In this document: piece by piece, positions 1 through 8,541 of the stretch
How positions within the stretch are numbered: the first letter of the stretch is position 1
Layout: the number at the start of each line of letters is the position of its first letter
Assembly (NCBI RefSeq): GCF_003865375.1
Contig: NZ_RQVS01000010.1
Span: 1 to 64,000, forward strand
Length of the DNA: 64,000 bases
Direction of reading: 5' to 3'
Source: Gulosibacter macacae
GTDB taxonomy: Bacteria > Actinomycetota > Actinomycetes > Actinomycetales > Microbacteriaceae
Position numbers and translations under genes: made by a program
Notes under the pieces: generated by a model
Told to the model about the DNA's origin: nothing
Databases searched by the model: none
What the model saw: the letters and a program-made list of their open reading frames with translations, nothing else

Positions 1-432
1 CCCTCGAATGCGATGAGCCGCATTCTCGTTGAAATGCGGTGCAAGTTCGCGAATGAGAAATAACGGTGCCGTGAGATTGATGGCGATCACTCGGTCATAC
101 TCCGCCGACTCGAGGGCTGAAAGTGGTGCCGCGGCATTGATCCCGGCGTTACTCACGAGTACATCGGTGCCGTGGTGGCCCGCCTCTGCCACGGCCGCCT
201 GCCAGGCCGCAGCAAGCTCCTTGGCTGCATCCGCGCCGCCACTGAGGTCGTGTTGCAGCAGCACCGGCACCGCACCCGCAGCGCGCACCTCGGCAGCGAC
301 CTGCTCGGCCGCAGCCCGGTCCCGACCAAAGTGCAGGCCAATGAGTCGCATGCCATCGGTCGCGAGTCCGCGCGCAATTGCCGCGCCAATGCCACGCGAA
401 GCGCCGGTGACGAGGGCGGTTGAGCGAGCCAT
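1..432 (-). CDS. Short-chain dehydrogenase/reductase (SDR), 5' part only
   Basis: This is the N-terminal 144 codons of a classical SDR that runs off the left edge. The start is an ATG whose complement lies at 430-432, followed by a Rossmann core with the cofactor motif TGASRGIG near residues 9-16 and the NAG motif (VSNAGIN) near residue 100. These identify an NAD(P)(H)-dependent oxidoreductase of the FabG-like type. The catalytic Ser and YxxxK lie beyond the window, so the substrate cannot be judged. It is divergent from the pterin dehydratase gene on the right, with about 110 bp between them. Confidence 0.85.
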   Translation of the reverse strand, partial: MARSTALVTGASRGIGAAIARGLATDGMRLIGLHFGRDRAAAEQVAAEVRAAGAVPVLLQHDLSGGADAAKELAAAWQAAVAEAGHHGTDVLVSNAGINAAAPLSALESAEYDRVIAINLTAPLFLIRELAPHFNENAAHRIRG

Positions 433-542
433 GCATCCCCCAGAGTGTGTGCACCGCGAATCTCGCGGCAATTGCGCCATCTCGCCCGACCCTAGCGCGA
501 TCGATTCGAGAGTTTCGCAGTCGCGGATGCTCAACTGTGGTC

Positions 543-869
543 ATGACACAAAACCCGCAGGATCGAATCGCGCTCAGTGCCGATGAGGTCGCCCGTGCCG
601 TGCCGACGTGGCAGGCCGCCGAAGCAACCCTCTCAGCCGGATACCGCTTCGCGAACTTCGTCGAAGGCATCGGTTTCGTGGATGAGGTCGCGGCGATTGC
701 CGAGGCGCACAACCACCATCCCGATATCGATATCCGCTACAACCGGGTGTTCTTCACCCTCTCGAGTCACGACGTCAAGGCGCTTACGGCACGCGATGTG
801 CGCCTCGCGCGCGCGATTTCTGAGCTGGCTGACCGCTTTGGGGCGGAACAAGTCACGGCCGAGCATTAG
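543..869 (+). CDS. 4a-hydroxytetrahydrobiopterin dehydratase (PCD/DCoH family)
   Basis: This small cytosolic protein (108 aa) has the pterin-4a-carbinolamine dehydratase signature: the AHNHHPDI segment with the paired active-site histidines, then an FFTLSSHD strand and an LTARD helix start. Members dehydrate 4a-hydroxytetrahydropterin made by aromatic amino acid hydroxylases; in bacteria without such a hydroxylase the role is less clear. The frame is open further upstream, but the upstream residues look non-coding. I chose the ATG at 543; a GTG at 537 is the alternative. No good Shine-Dalgarno sequence is visible. Confidence 0.85.
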   Translation: MTQNPQDRIALSADEVARAVPTWQAAEATLSAGYRFANFVEGIGFVDEVAAIAEAHNHHPDIDIRYNRVFFTLSSHDVKALTARDVRLARAISELADRFGAEQVTAEH

Positions 870-1015
870 TGCGATGTGCATCCTGAGCAACTAAGTCACC
901 GAATAACTGAACGCACGGACGGTAATGTGTGCTCTCGGGTCGCATTGACGCGATCGCGTCCGAACCGAAGCACACAACAGCGTGCACAGCGAAGTGCGTT
1001 GCAGGGAGCAGACCA

Positions 1016-1462
1016 TTGACCAATCAAGTTGAACTCGACACGAATTCCGATGTGACTTTCAGCACCCGTCGCTGGGTGCGTCCCGAAGACCTCAACGCGA
1101 ACGGCACGTTGTTTGGCGGCAGCCTGCTGCGATGGATCGACGAGGAATCGGCGATCTACGCCATGATCCAGCTCGGCAACAGTCGGGCGGTGACGAAGTT
1201 CATCTCCGAGATCAACTTCGTGAGTTCGGCCATCCAGGGCGACATGATTGAGATGGGCATCCGCGCGACGAAGTTCGGCCGCACCTCAATCACCATGCGC
1301 GCCGAGGTGCGCAACATCATCACCGGCCAGCGCATCCTCACGATCGACAAGATCGTGTTTGTGGGGCTGGATGAGCACGGCAAGCCGGTAGAACACGGCT
1401 ACGACTCGATCACCTATGACCGGGATCGCTTCCCGAAGCGTGACGACGACCTCGGGTTTTAG
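1016..1462 (+). CDS. Hotdog-fold acyl-CoA thioesterase
   Basis: This 148-aa protein of the 4HBT/YciA-like family hydrolyses acyl-CoA thioesters. It carries the N-terminal NANGTLFGGSLLRWIDE segment of the hotdog helix with its catalytic acidic residue, then a VTKFISEINF strand. The start is inferred to be TTG at 1016, because an AGGGAG ribosome site at 1003-1008 sits seven bases upstream and homology begins just after it. An in-frame ATG at 929 would add about 29 unlikely residues. It is convergent with the next gene across a strong hairpin. Confidence 0.85.
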   Translation: MTNQVELDTNSDVTFSTRRWVRPEDLNANGTLFGGSLLRWIDEESAIYAMIQLGNSRAVTKFISEINFVSSAIQGDMIEMGIRATKFGRTSITMRAEVRNIITGQRILTIDKIVFVGLDEHGKPVEHGYDSITYDRDRFPKRDDDLGF

Positions 1463-1481
1463 TCAAGCCCAGACGCACGAA

Positions 1482-1516
1482 ATTGGGGGTGTCGCGTGGA
1501 CCGCGACACCCCCAAT
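1482..1516. terminator. Bidirectional terminator hairpin
   Basis: A perfect 15-bp stem (arms 1482-1496 and 1502-1516) with a 5-base loop lies between the convergent thioesterase and SDR genes. There is no long U-run in either direction. Confidence 0.75.
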
Positions 1517-1531
1517 GCACTTGGCACGTGA

Positions 1532-2374
1532 CTACTCGGCACCGCCCGAGAGCTTGGCAAAGTAGTTGCCCACGGTTTCGTCTGCCCAGGTGAACGCATC
1601 CTCGCCGCGCAGCACGACATCAGCGCCGCCATCGCAGTAGATGGTCTGGCCGGCGCAGTGGGTGTTGTCGACTGAGGTGAGCCAGATGAGGAGCTTCGCG
1701 ATCGACTCCGGGGGCTGGTGGTAGTTGAGGGGCATCGGCACGACCGCGTCGACGAACGCGGTCGTCTGCGCATCCGCGAGCAGGTCTGCGGTCATTGGCG
1801 TCGTCACGACACCGGGAGCCACCGCATTGAGCGGGATGCCTGCGCCCGCCCACTCTGGAGTCACCGACTGCTGGCGCACCCAACGCGAGATCGCCCGTTT
1901 CGACGAAGCGTAGATGAGCGAGCCCATCTGCGGGTTCTCGTGGTTGGCGAGCTCGCCTGCCAGCTCGAGCGCCTTCGTCTCGTCGTTCGCGAGAAGGGCG
2001 TCGACGAGCGGCGGGAAGTTCGGCTGCAACGATGACATGGAGGAGACGAGCGCAGCGCGCGGCGCCGACGACTCGGCGAGCGCGGGGCGCAGGCCCTCGA
2101 GAAACTCGGTCATACCGAAGTAGTTCACCGCGGCAGTCGCGGGAATCGGGTGGGAGATGCCTGCGCAGGCGATGACCGCGTCGACCTTGCCACCGGCGGC
2201 TTCGAGGACGTCGGTGACGGCCTGCTTGCGGCCCTCGGGCGTGCCGAGGTCGCCGGTCACATCGGCGCCCTTGAGGTCAACACCGATGACGGTTTCTCCT
2301 CCGGCGCGGAGGAGGTTGGCGGTGGCGAGGCCGATCCCCGAACCAGCGCCGGTAATGATGTAGGTACGCGACAT
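1532..2374 (-). CDS. Short-chain dehydrogenase, 3-alpha-hydroxysteroid dehydrogenase-like
   Basis: This 280-aa SDR has the TGAGSGIG cofactor motif near residues 8-15, a CAGIS version of the NAG motif, and the catalytic YASSK. A substrate-loop insertion between the catalytic serine region and the Tyr resembles the 3-alpha-hydroxysteroid dehydrogenase/carbonyl reductase (HsdA) subgroup, but the true substrate is unknown. The start is placed at the ATG at 2374, directly behind AAGGAG; an upstream in-frame ATG at 2407 would precede this ribosome site. It is divergent from the OFA-type carrier with 149 bp between them, so the two may be co-regulated. Confidence 0.85.
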   Translation of the reverse strand: MSRTYIITGAGSGIGLATANLLRAGGETVIGVDLKGADVTGDLGTPEGRKQAVTDVLEAAGGKVDAVIACAGISHPIPATAAVNYFGMTEFLEGLRPALAESSAPRAALVSSMSSLQPNFPPLVDALLANDETKALELAGELANHENPQMGSLIYASSKRAISRWVRQQSVTPEWAGAGIPLNAVAPGVVTTPMTADLLADAQTTAFVDAVVPMPLNYHQPPESIAKLLIWLTSVDNTHCAGQTIYCDGGADVVLRGEDAFTWADETVGNYFAKLSGGAE

Positions 2375-2523
2375 GAAGCACTCCTTAATTCGGCGGGTGA
2401 ACTGCAATCATTTTTTCGCGCAAATTCGAATGCGTGCTGGGTGCGGTTGTGCGGGGATCTGCTACTCGATTGCGAATGAACATATAGGGTGCTCGGGTAC
2501 GAATTGTCGATTGGAGTGGTTAC

Positions 2524-4104
2524 ATGACAACGACGGCCGATTCCTCCCGGGCCAAAACTACCCGGGGTAATTTCCTCGACCGTAAGAACACCATCGCACC
2601 GCTGGGATATAACCGCTGGCTCATTCCGCCAGCAGCCCTGGCCGTGCACCTGTGTATCGGACAGGCGTATGCCACGAGTGTCTATAAGACCTCGATGGTG
2701 GAACACTTTCAGACTTCGCAAACGGCAATTGGCATCATCTTCTCGATTGCCATTGTCATGCTCGGCCTTTCGGCTGCCGTCTTCGGCACCTGGGTTGACC
2801 GTAACGGCCCGCGCAAGTCGATGTTCGTGGCGATGTGCTGCTGGGTCACCGGCTTCCTCATCGGTGCCCTCGGCATCTCGACCGGCCAGCTCTGGCTCGT
2901 CTACCTCGGCTATGGCGTGATCGGTGGCATCGGCCTTGGCATCGGCTATATCTCGCCGGTGTCGACGCTGATCAAGTGGTTCCCCGACCGTCCGGGCCTT
3001 GCGACCGGCCTGGCGATCATGGGCTTCGGTGGCGGCGCCATGGTGGCAAGCCCCATCTCGCGTCAGCTCATGAGCTTCTACGACCCGAGCTACGACCCGG
3101 CGAACTCCGGTTCGGTGGCCAATGGCTCGGCACTCGCGCTGCTGTTCGTCACGCTCGCCGCGATCTACCTCGTGGTCATGTCGATTGGCGTGATCAACGT
3201 GCGCATTCCGCATCCTGATTGGAAGCCCGAGGGCTGGACCCCGCCGGCCAAGGCCGCGAACAGCATGGTCACCGATGGTTCGGTCTCGGCTAATGGCGCC
3301 ATTCGCACGCCGCAGTTCTGGTTGCTCTGGATCGTGCTCTTCACGAACGTCACCGCGGGTATCGGCATGCTCGAACAGGCAAGCCCGATGGTGCAGGACT
3401 TCTTCCGTGACTCGAGCGGAGTCTCGGCCATCGGTGTGGGTGCTGCGGCTGGCTTTGTGGGCCTGCTGTCGCTGTTCAACATGGCGGGCCGCTTCGTCTG
3501 GTCGTCGACCTCCGACAAGATCGGCCGCAAGCCGATCTACATGATCTACCTCGGCGTCGGTCTCGTCCTCTACCTCTCGCTCGCGCTGTTCGGACACACC
3601 TCGATCGCCGTGTTCGTGCTCATCGCCGCCATCGCCATCTCGTTCTACGGCGGCGGCTTCGCGACCATCCCCGCGTACCTCCGCGATATGTTCGGCACCT
3701 ACCAGGTCGGCGCCATTCACGGTCGACTGCTCACCGCCTGGTCGGCGGCCGGTATCGCGGGTCCGCTCATCATCAACGGCGTACTGGATGCCCAGGGTGA
3801 CTCGGGTGCGCTCGGTGCCGAGGCCTACCAGCCAGCCCTGTTCATCATTGTGGGCCTGCTTGCCATCGGCTTCATTGCGAACCTGCTCGTGCGCCGCGTC
3901 AACGAACGCCACTTCGAAAAGGAAGACGTCGTCAAGGAAACCCTTGCGAAGCTCAACGGCACCCCCGAAGAGCTCGAGGGTGCCGGTGAGGGCGCGCTGC
4001 CGGGTATGGGCCGCCTGATCATTTCGTGGCTGATCGTCGGCGGCATTCTCGCCTACGGCGTCATCATGACCGCGATCACGGCTTCGCGCCTCTTTACGGG
4101 CTAA
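2524..4104 (+). CDS. MFS transporter, OFA (oxalate/formate antiporter-like) family
   Basis: This 526-aa inner-membrane carrier of the major facilitator superfamily has about 12 helices plus one extra helix at the extreme C-terminus. The first inter-helix loop carries the MFS motif with a WVDRNGPRKS core, repeated in the second half as SDKIGRKP. The arrangement, including the IPAYLRDMFG segment in the second half, fits the OFA family that exchanges small carboxylates. The extra C-terminal helix follows a charged cytoplasmic stretch (about residues 455-500) and is seen in many actinobacterial members. The ligand cannot be deduced. The gene is divergent from an SDR and convergent with the baeRF gene. 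Confidence 0.85.
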   Translation: MTTTADSSRAKTTRGNFLDRKNTIAPLGYNRWLIPPAALAVHLCIGQAYATSVYKTSMVEHFQTSQTAIGIIFSIAIVMLGLSAAVFGTWVDRNGPRKSMFVAMCCWVTGFLIGALGISTGQLWLVYLGYGVIGGIGLGIGYISPVSTLIKWFPDRPGLATGLAIMGFGGGAMVASPISRQLMSFYDPSYDPANSGSVANGSALALLFVTLAAIYLVVMSIGVINVRIPHPDWKPEGWTPPAKAANSMVTDGSVSANGAIRTPQFWLLWIVLFTNVTAGIGMLEQASPMVQDFFRDSSGVSAIGVGAAAGFVGLLSLFNMAGRFVWSSTSDKIGRKPIYMIYLGVGLVLYLSLALFGHTSIAVFVLIAAIAISFYGGGFATIPAYLRDMFGTYQVGAIHGRLLTAWSAAGIAGPLIINGVLDAQGDSGALGAEAYQPALFIIVGLLAIGFIANLLVRRVNERHFEKEDVVKETLAKLNGTPEELEGAGEGALPGMGRLIISWLIVGGILAYGVIMTAITASRLFTG

Positions 4105-4113
4105 GCCGATCGC

Positions 4114-4134
4114 GCAGAGCTACGCAGGCTCTGC
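4114..4134. terminator. Small hairpin at a convergent junction
   Basis: A 7-bp stem (GCAGAGC and GCTCTGC) with a 7-base loop lies in the 16-base gap between the carrier and the baeRF gene and overlaps the last codons of the latter. It may end transcripts from both sides, but it is short and lacks a U-run. Confidence 0.35.
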
Positions 4135-5274
4135 AGTACGGAAGATTGCCGCGGCGGGCGAGTTTGCATCCGGAAGTTCAGCACTTCGGAGCGCGTAAAC
4201 TCGCCCGCCGTTGCTGAGTACCTGGTTCGCAACGGCGTCGATGAGCGCGTAGCTTTCGGGCCCGGGCGAGTCGGCGAACGTGAGGTTGCCGAACTCGTCC
4301 ATCGTGCCTTCCTGACGGTGCTCGAAATCGAACACGAGTGACTCGACCTGGCCGCGCACTGCCGCAGCGGCGATATCACTGAGCTGGCTGCTCCCGCGAC
4401 CGTGCGCACGACGCGTCTCGAAGCGCTCCGCCCACTCGCTCACTTCGGCGGCGTAATGGCTCTCGAGAAGCTCTCGGCCACGCTGCGCCAACTCATCGTC
4501 GCTGAGTGACGCCGGGTTCACCGGCAGAGAGGCCTCGAGCAGGTGCTCGTAGCGATTCACGGCGCGATAGGCGGGTTCGAGATCATTGCTGATGGCGAGC
4601 ACGAGCGGTCGGGTGTCGTCACCAATGGCGGCGAGGGCAGCATCCTGAATCGCCGACGCGAAGTTGCGCTGTTGCACCTTCGGACCAAGCGTCCCATCGG
4701 CGCGGTGCCGGTCGAGTTGTCCACCGCCGTGGAAGTCGACGTGCAAAAGATCGGCCACATCTTCGGCGAGTGTCGGCAACGGCACCCGGCGCGCGGTCGC
4801 GTCGGTGTCGAGGAAGAGCAACCGCGTTTCACCCTCGGTCACCGCGAGCAGGTAGCCATCGTGGGGGAAGGTCGCCGCACGCAAGAGCGGGCCGAGGTCA
4901 AAGCGATCGCCCACCGAGACTGAGGCGGGCAACTGGTTCATCAAACGAAACGCACGCACGTCCTCGGGCGAAATAAACAGCGCGATGCTACGCGCCTGAG
5001 TGCCCCAGAAATCGCGATCGGTCTCAAGAGCGCGAGCGTTCGCGGCAATCGCCTCAATGTCGGCAACGTTGCCGCCGAGTTCACCGAGTTCGGTTTGCGC
5101 TGACTTCACCGCGGTGCGGAATGCCGTGCGCGCGGCTTCGGTGTCGTGAGCAATGGAAGTGAACCCCGAGCCATTGCGGGGAGTGGGAGCCGGCAAGGCG
5201 ATGGAGACGCTGGCCGGGTGGCGGTGCTTCGAAAGCGAAGCAAGGTCATGTTGGGTCAGTACGTCAATACTCAT
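4120..5274 (-). CDS. eRF1-like (bacterial archaeo-eukaryotic release factor, baeRF) family protein
   Basis: This 384-aa soluble protein resembles the baeRF families, distant relatives of eRF1/Pelota that are proposed to act at the ribosome, for example in rescue of stalled peptidyl-tRNA. Features seen: an N-terminal L-H-P-x-S-V-S-I-x-L-P start, an FxSPEDVRAF segment near residue 100, a VGDRFDLGPLL segment, a glycine-rich loop at residues 182-186 reading HGGGQ, then RPLVLAISNDLEPAYR and a C-terminal AAAAVRGQVESLVFD segment. The family call rests on this pattern and is moderate. It lies 58 bp downstream of the hrpB RNA helicase on the same strand and could share its transcript. Confidence 0.6.
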   Translation of the reverse strand: MSIDVLTQHDLASLSKHRHPASVSIALPAPTPRNGSGFTSIAHDTEAARTAFRTAVKSAQTELGELGGNVADIEAIAANARALETDRDFWGTQARSIALFISPEDVRAFRLMNQLPASVSVGDRFDLGPLLRAATFPHDGYLLAVTEGETRLLFLDTDATARRVPLPTLAEDVADLLHVDFHGGGQLDRHRADGTLGPKVQQRNFASAIQDAALAAIGDDTRPLVLAISNDLEPAYRAVNRYEHLLEASLPVNPASLSDDELAQRGRELLESHYAAEVSEWAERFETRRAHGRGSSQLSDIAAAAVRGQVESLVFDFEHRQEGTMDEFGNLTFADSPGPESYALIDAVANQVLSNGGRVYALRSAELPDANSPAAAIFRTAEPA

Positions 5275-5331
5275 GGGGCGACGCTACGCGGCCAGCCTGG
5301 GCGGTTCCCCGAGGTATTCAGGGGATTTCTG

Positions 5332-7884
5332 TTATTTGCCCGACTTGGCGGTGCCGCGTCGCGCAGGGGCTGTGCGGGGGTCTTCGGGCCAGGGATGCTT
5401 TGGGTAGCGACCGCGCATCTCCGCACGTACCTGCGCATAGGCATTCGACCAGAACGAGCTCAGGTCGTCGGTGACGGCGAGGGGACGGCGCGCGGGGGAG
5501 AGCAGGTGGAGGAGCACGGGAACGCGTCCCCGCACGAGCCGCGGCGTATCCTCCCAGCCGAAGCACTCCTGCAATTTCACGGCGAGCACCGGCGGCGCAT
5601 CCGTCTCGTCAATTTCGGGATAGTCGACCGCGATACGAGAACCGCTCGGCACCTCGAGGTGTGTGGGGGCGAGTTCATCGAGGGATGCGGCGTCGGGCCA
5701 GGGGAGGAGCCGCTGGAGGGCACCGTGGAGGTCGAGGCGTGAAGCTGGTTTGCCGCTCGCGAGGGCGTCGAGTTCTGGTGCGAGCCACGACTCCGCCTGG
5801 GTGAGGAGTGCCGCATCGTCCATGGCGGGCCAGGGGTCACCGAGCATTCGGTGTACGAGGGCGAGCCGTCGGCGCAATTGTTCGGCGGCGGGCGACCAGT
5901 GCAGGGATGCCAGGCCATCGTGGGCGAGTGCCGCAGCGACGGCCTCGCGGGCGGCATGTGGGGGCGCCGGTACCGGGGTCGAACTGAGCTCGATCGCCCC
6001 GAGTCGCAGCGACTTGCGGGCGCTCACTCGGCCCTCGTGCCACTGGGTTTCGATGACTTCGCGGCGTAGCGGACGGGCCGCGTCGAGTGCCAGCGACTCG
6101 CTGATCGGCACGGCCGCGCGGATCACCGCGCCAGAGCCGTCGGAGGCGAAACCTCTGGCGACATCGGCGATGGCGAGCCACGGCTGCCCCGCAAGCGACG
6201 ACCCCTTTGGTAGGGCTGCGCCCGTGCCACCCGCAAGCTGATATGACCCGTGCTGACCGCGCGCCCGGGCAATGCGCTCGGGATGAGCGAGCGCGGTGAG
6301 ATAGGCGAGGGCCGCATCGCCGGTGAGATCGTGCTGCGACGGTTGCGGTGGGATGAGCGACGCGAGCCGTCGGGCATCCTGACGCCAGCGAGTAGCGGCA
6401 GGTGTCTGTCCCTGTCGCAAACGCCGCAGGAGCGCCGTGAGATCGGCGCCATCGGCGCGTTCGTCGAGCGCGATGGCCGCGACGAGTTCGGCGGCAAGGG
6501 TCGAGCCGACTTGTTCGGCACCGTCAAGTAGCGCTCGGGCCAGACGCGGATGCGCCGGGACTTGCGCAAGTGCGCGGCCACGAGCGGTCACCTCGATGCG
6601 GTTGGCCGCTGGTGTTGACTCAACGGGTGCGATCGCGCCAAGGGCTGCGAGCGTCGCGTGGGCGCGGCCAAGGGCGGCCGGCGGCGGAGCATCTGGCAGG
6701 GCGAGCCCCTCACCACCGGGCGCACCCCAAAGTGCGAGTGTGAGCGCCGCGGTGGTGAGGTCGGCTGTGGCGATCTCGGGTCGTGCCGCTGCCGGGAACG
6801 CAGCCCACTCGGCCTGGCTGACGCAGCGCACCACATTGCCCGGCGCGAGCCGGGCTGCGCGACCAGCGCGTTGATCACCGGCGGCGCGCGAGACTGACAC
6901 CGTCACGAGCCCCGAGAGATCGCGATCGAGATCAAGGCGCGGTTCGCGCGCGAGGCAGGAGTCGACGACGAGCCGTACATCGGGCACGGTGAGTGACGAC
7001 TCCGCCACCGAGGTCGCGACAATCGCCCGGGGGTGACCGTCGGCAGGTGGCGTGAGCGCCGCATCCTGCTCGCGGGCCCCGAGCGAACCGGTGAGCGGTA
7101 GCGCGTCAATGCCGTAGGCGCGCAGCTTGTTCGTCACCTCGTCGACCTCGCGGGCGCCGGGGAGGAAGACGAGCGCCGAGCCCTCGGGATGCGCTGCCAT
7201 CGCCCGCGCGGTCGTCTCAGCCACGTGCGTGAGGAACGCACGAGTGACTCCGCGCGCATCGAGACGTGGGCCAGCCGCGGGCGCCCACTCAACTGTGAGC
7301 GGATGCGGCACCATCGGCACCGAGAGTACCGGCGTGCCTTCGCCGAGGAGTGTTGCCCAGCGTGCCGTATCAAGCGTCGCCGACATCGCAATGACGGCGA
7401 GGTCGTCGCGGAGGTCAGCTACCTCACGTACGAGGGCAAAAGCCAGATCGGCATCGAGATCTCGTTCGTGCACCTCATCGAGCACGATCGCGCTGACTCC
7501 GGGGAGGTCGGGTTCGGAGAGGAGTCGCCGCAAGAGCAACCCCGCGGTGACAAATTCGACGCGCGTGCTGCGGCTAGTTTGCGATTCGCCGCGCACCGAA
7601 AAGCCCACCTCCTGGCCGAGGCGCGTGCCGCTCAGCGTGGCGAGCCGACGCGCACCAGCGCGGGCCGCGATGCGTCGCGGCTGCGCCACAATGACGCGGC
7701 CGGGATGCGGCCCGATAGCGGCGACGACATTCGCGAGCGTCGGCGGCACGAGCGTTGTCTTGCCCGATCCCGGTGGCGCCTCGATCACCGCGCGGCGACC
7801 GCTGCGCAACGCTGCTTCGAGCTTCGGCACGAGCGCCGCAGCGGGCAAGCCTCGGCCAATCGCCTCGAGATCAAACAGCGTCAT
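5332..7884 (-). CDS. hrpB: ATP-dependent RNA helicase HrpB
   Basis: This 850-aa DExH-box helicase of the HrpB type has Walker A GSGKT at residues 39-43, the DEVH box at 136-139 and motif III SAT at 168-170. A helicase C domain ends near a QRAGRAAR motif, followed by HA2-like and HrpB C-terminal domains. HrpB proteins are nucleoside-triphosphate-dependent helicases of uncertain RNA target in most bacteria. I placed the start at the ATG at 7884 because the extra 14 residues from the ATG at 7926 do not look conserved. The gene follows tag on the same strand after about 60 bp, and baeRF lies downstream. Confidence 0.9.
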   Translation of the reverse strand: MTLFDLEAIGRGLPAAALVPKLEAALRSGRRAVIEAPPGSGKTTLVPPTLANVVAAIGPHPGRVIVAQPRRIAARAGARRLATLSGTRLGQEVGFSVRGESQTSRSTRVEFVTAGLLLRRLLSEPDLPGVSAIVLDEVHERDLDADLAFALVREVADLRDDLAVIAMSATLDTARWATLLGEGTPVLSVPMVPHPLTVEWAPAAGPRLDARGVTRAFLTHVAETTARAMAAHPEGSALVFLPGAREVDEVTNKLRAYGIDALPLTGSLGAREQDAALTPPADGHPRAIVATSVAESSLTVPDVRLVVDSCLAREPRLDLDRDLSGLVTVSVSRAAGDQRAGRAARLAPGNVVRCVSQAEWAAFPAAARPEIATADLTTAALTLALWGAPGGEGLALPDAPPPAALGRAHATLAALGAIAPVESTPAANRIEVTARGRALAQVPAHPRLARALLDGAEQVGSTLAAELVAAIALDERADGADLTALLRRLRQGQTPAATRWRQDARRLASLIPPQPSQHDLTGDAALAYLTALAHPERIARARGQHGSYQLAGGTGAALPKGSSLAGQPWLAIADVARGFASDGSGAVIRAAVPISESLALDAARPLRREVIETQWHEGRVSARKSLRLGAIELSSTPVPAPPHAAREAVAAALAHDGLASLHWSPAAEQLRRRLALVHRMLGDPWPAMDDAALLTQAESWLAPELDALASGKPASRLDLHGALQRLLPWPDAASLDELAPTHLEVPSGSRIAVDYPEIDETDAPPVLAVKLQECFGWEDTPRLVRGRVPVLLHLLSPARRPLAVTDDLSSFWSNAYAQVRAEMRGRYPKHPWPEDPRTAPARRGTAKSGK

Positions 7885-7947
7885 ACCCACCAGTTTCGCC
7901 GGTCGCACACAACCGACGCGAATCACGCGCCCAAACCGTGCCGCAGG

Positions 7948-8541
7948 CTATTGCGGACACACGCCTGCGGCGCCACGTCGATGCGAGCCCACGACATGGG
8001 TATCGACGATGCCGGTCGCTTCCATGAGCGCGAACATGGTCGTCGGCCCGACAAAGCGAAAACCGCGCGCTCGCAATGCGGCAGCGAGCGCCACCGACTC
8101 GGGCGATTGAGTCGGCACCTCCTCGAGCGTACGCGGCATCGGCGTTTCCTCGGGCTGGAACGACCAGATGAACTCGTCGAGCCCGCCTTCATCTCGCATT
8201 CGTAGCGTGGCTTGGGCATTCCCGATCGTGGCCACGATCTTGCCGCGGTGGCGAATGATGCCTGCGTTCGCAAGCAAGCGCTCAACCTCGCCCTCATCGA
8301 ACGTCGCCACGACAGCGGGGTCAAAGTTCGCGAACGCGGCGCGGAACGCGTCACGCTTGCGCAGAATCGTGAGCCACGAGAGGCCCGATTGAAACGCCTC
8401 GAGACTGAGACGCTCGAACATACCGCGCTCATCGCGCACCGGCATGCCCCACTCCGTGTCGTAGTACTCGCGTAAGAGTGGATGAGACTCGGCCCAGGCC
8501 GTGCGCGCGAGCCCATCGGTACCGATAACGAGGCCCGTCAC
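7948..8541 (-). CDS. tag: DNA-3-methyladenine glycosylase I (TagI family), zinc-site variant
   Basis: This 197-aa base-excision enzyme removes 3-methyladenine from DNA. The family core is clear: YYDTEWGMP, FERLSLEAFQSGLSW with the catalytic acidic residue, a KRDAFRAAFANFDP helix, AGIIRHRGKI and RGFRFVGPTT. It differs from E. coli Tag at the zinc site. The position of Cys4 is Thr (RTAW instead of RCGW), that of His17 is Tyr, and that of Cys179 is Ser; only the His of HVVG remains. It overlaps the upstream epimerase gene by 4 bp, so the two are translationally coupled. Confidence 0.9.
   Translation of the reverse strand: MTGLVIGTDGLARTAWAESHPLLREYYDTEWGMPVRDERGMFERLSLEAFQSGLSWLTILRKRDAFRAAFANFDPAVVATFDEGEVERLLANAGIIRHRGKIVATIGNAQATLRMRDEGGLDEFIWSFQPEETPMPRTLEEVPTQSPESVALAAALRARGFRFVGPTTMFALMEATGIVDTHVVGSHRRGAAGVCPQ

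Noticed and set aside
2257-3912. Long open frame (551 codons) on the minus strand opposite the MFS carrier
   Set aside because: Very rich in His, Arg, Glu and Asp with no domain pattern; it is a shadow of GC-rich codon use in the real gene.
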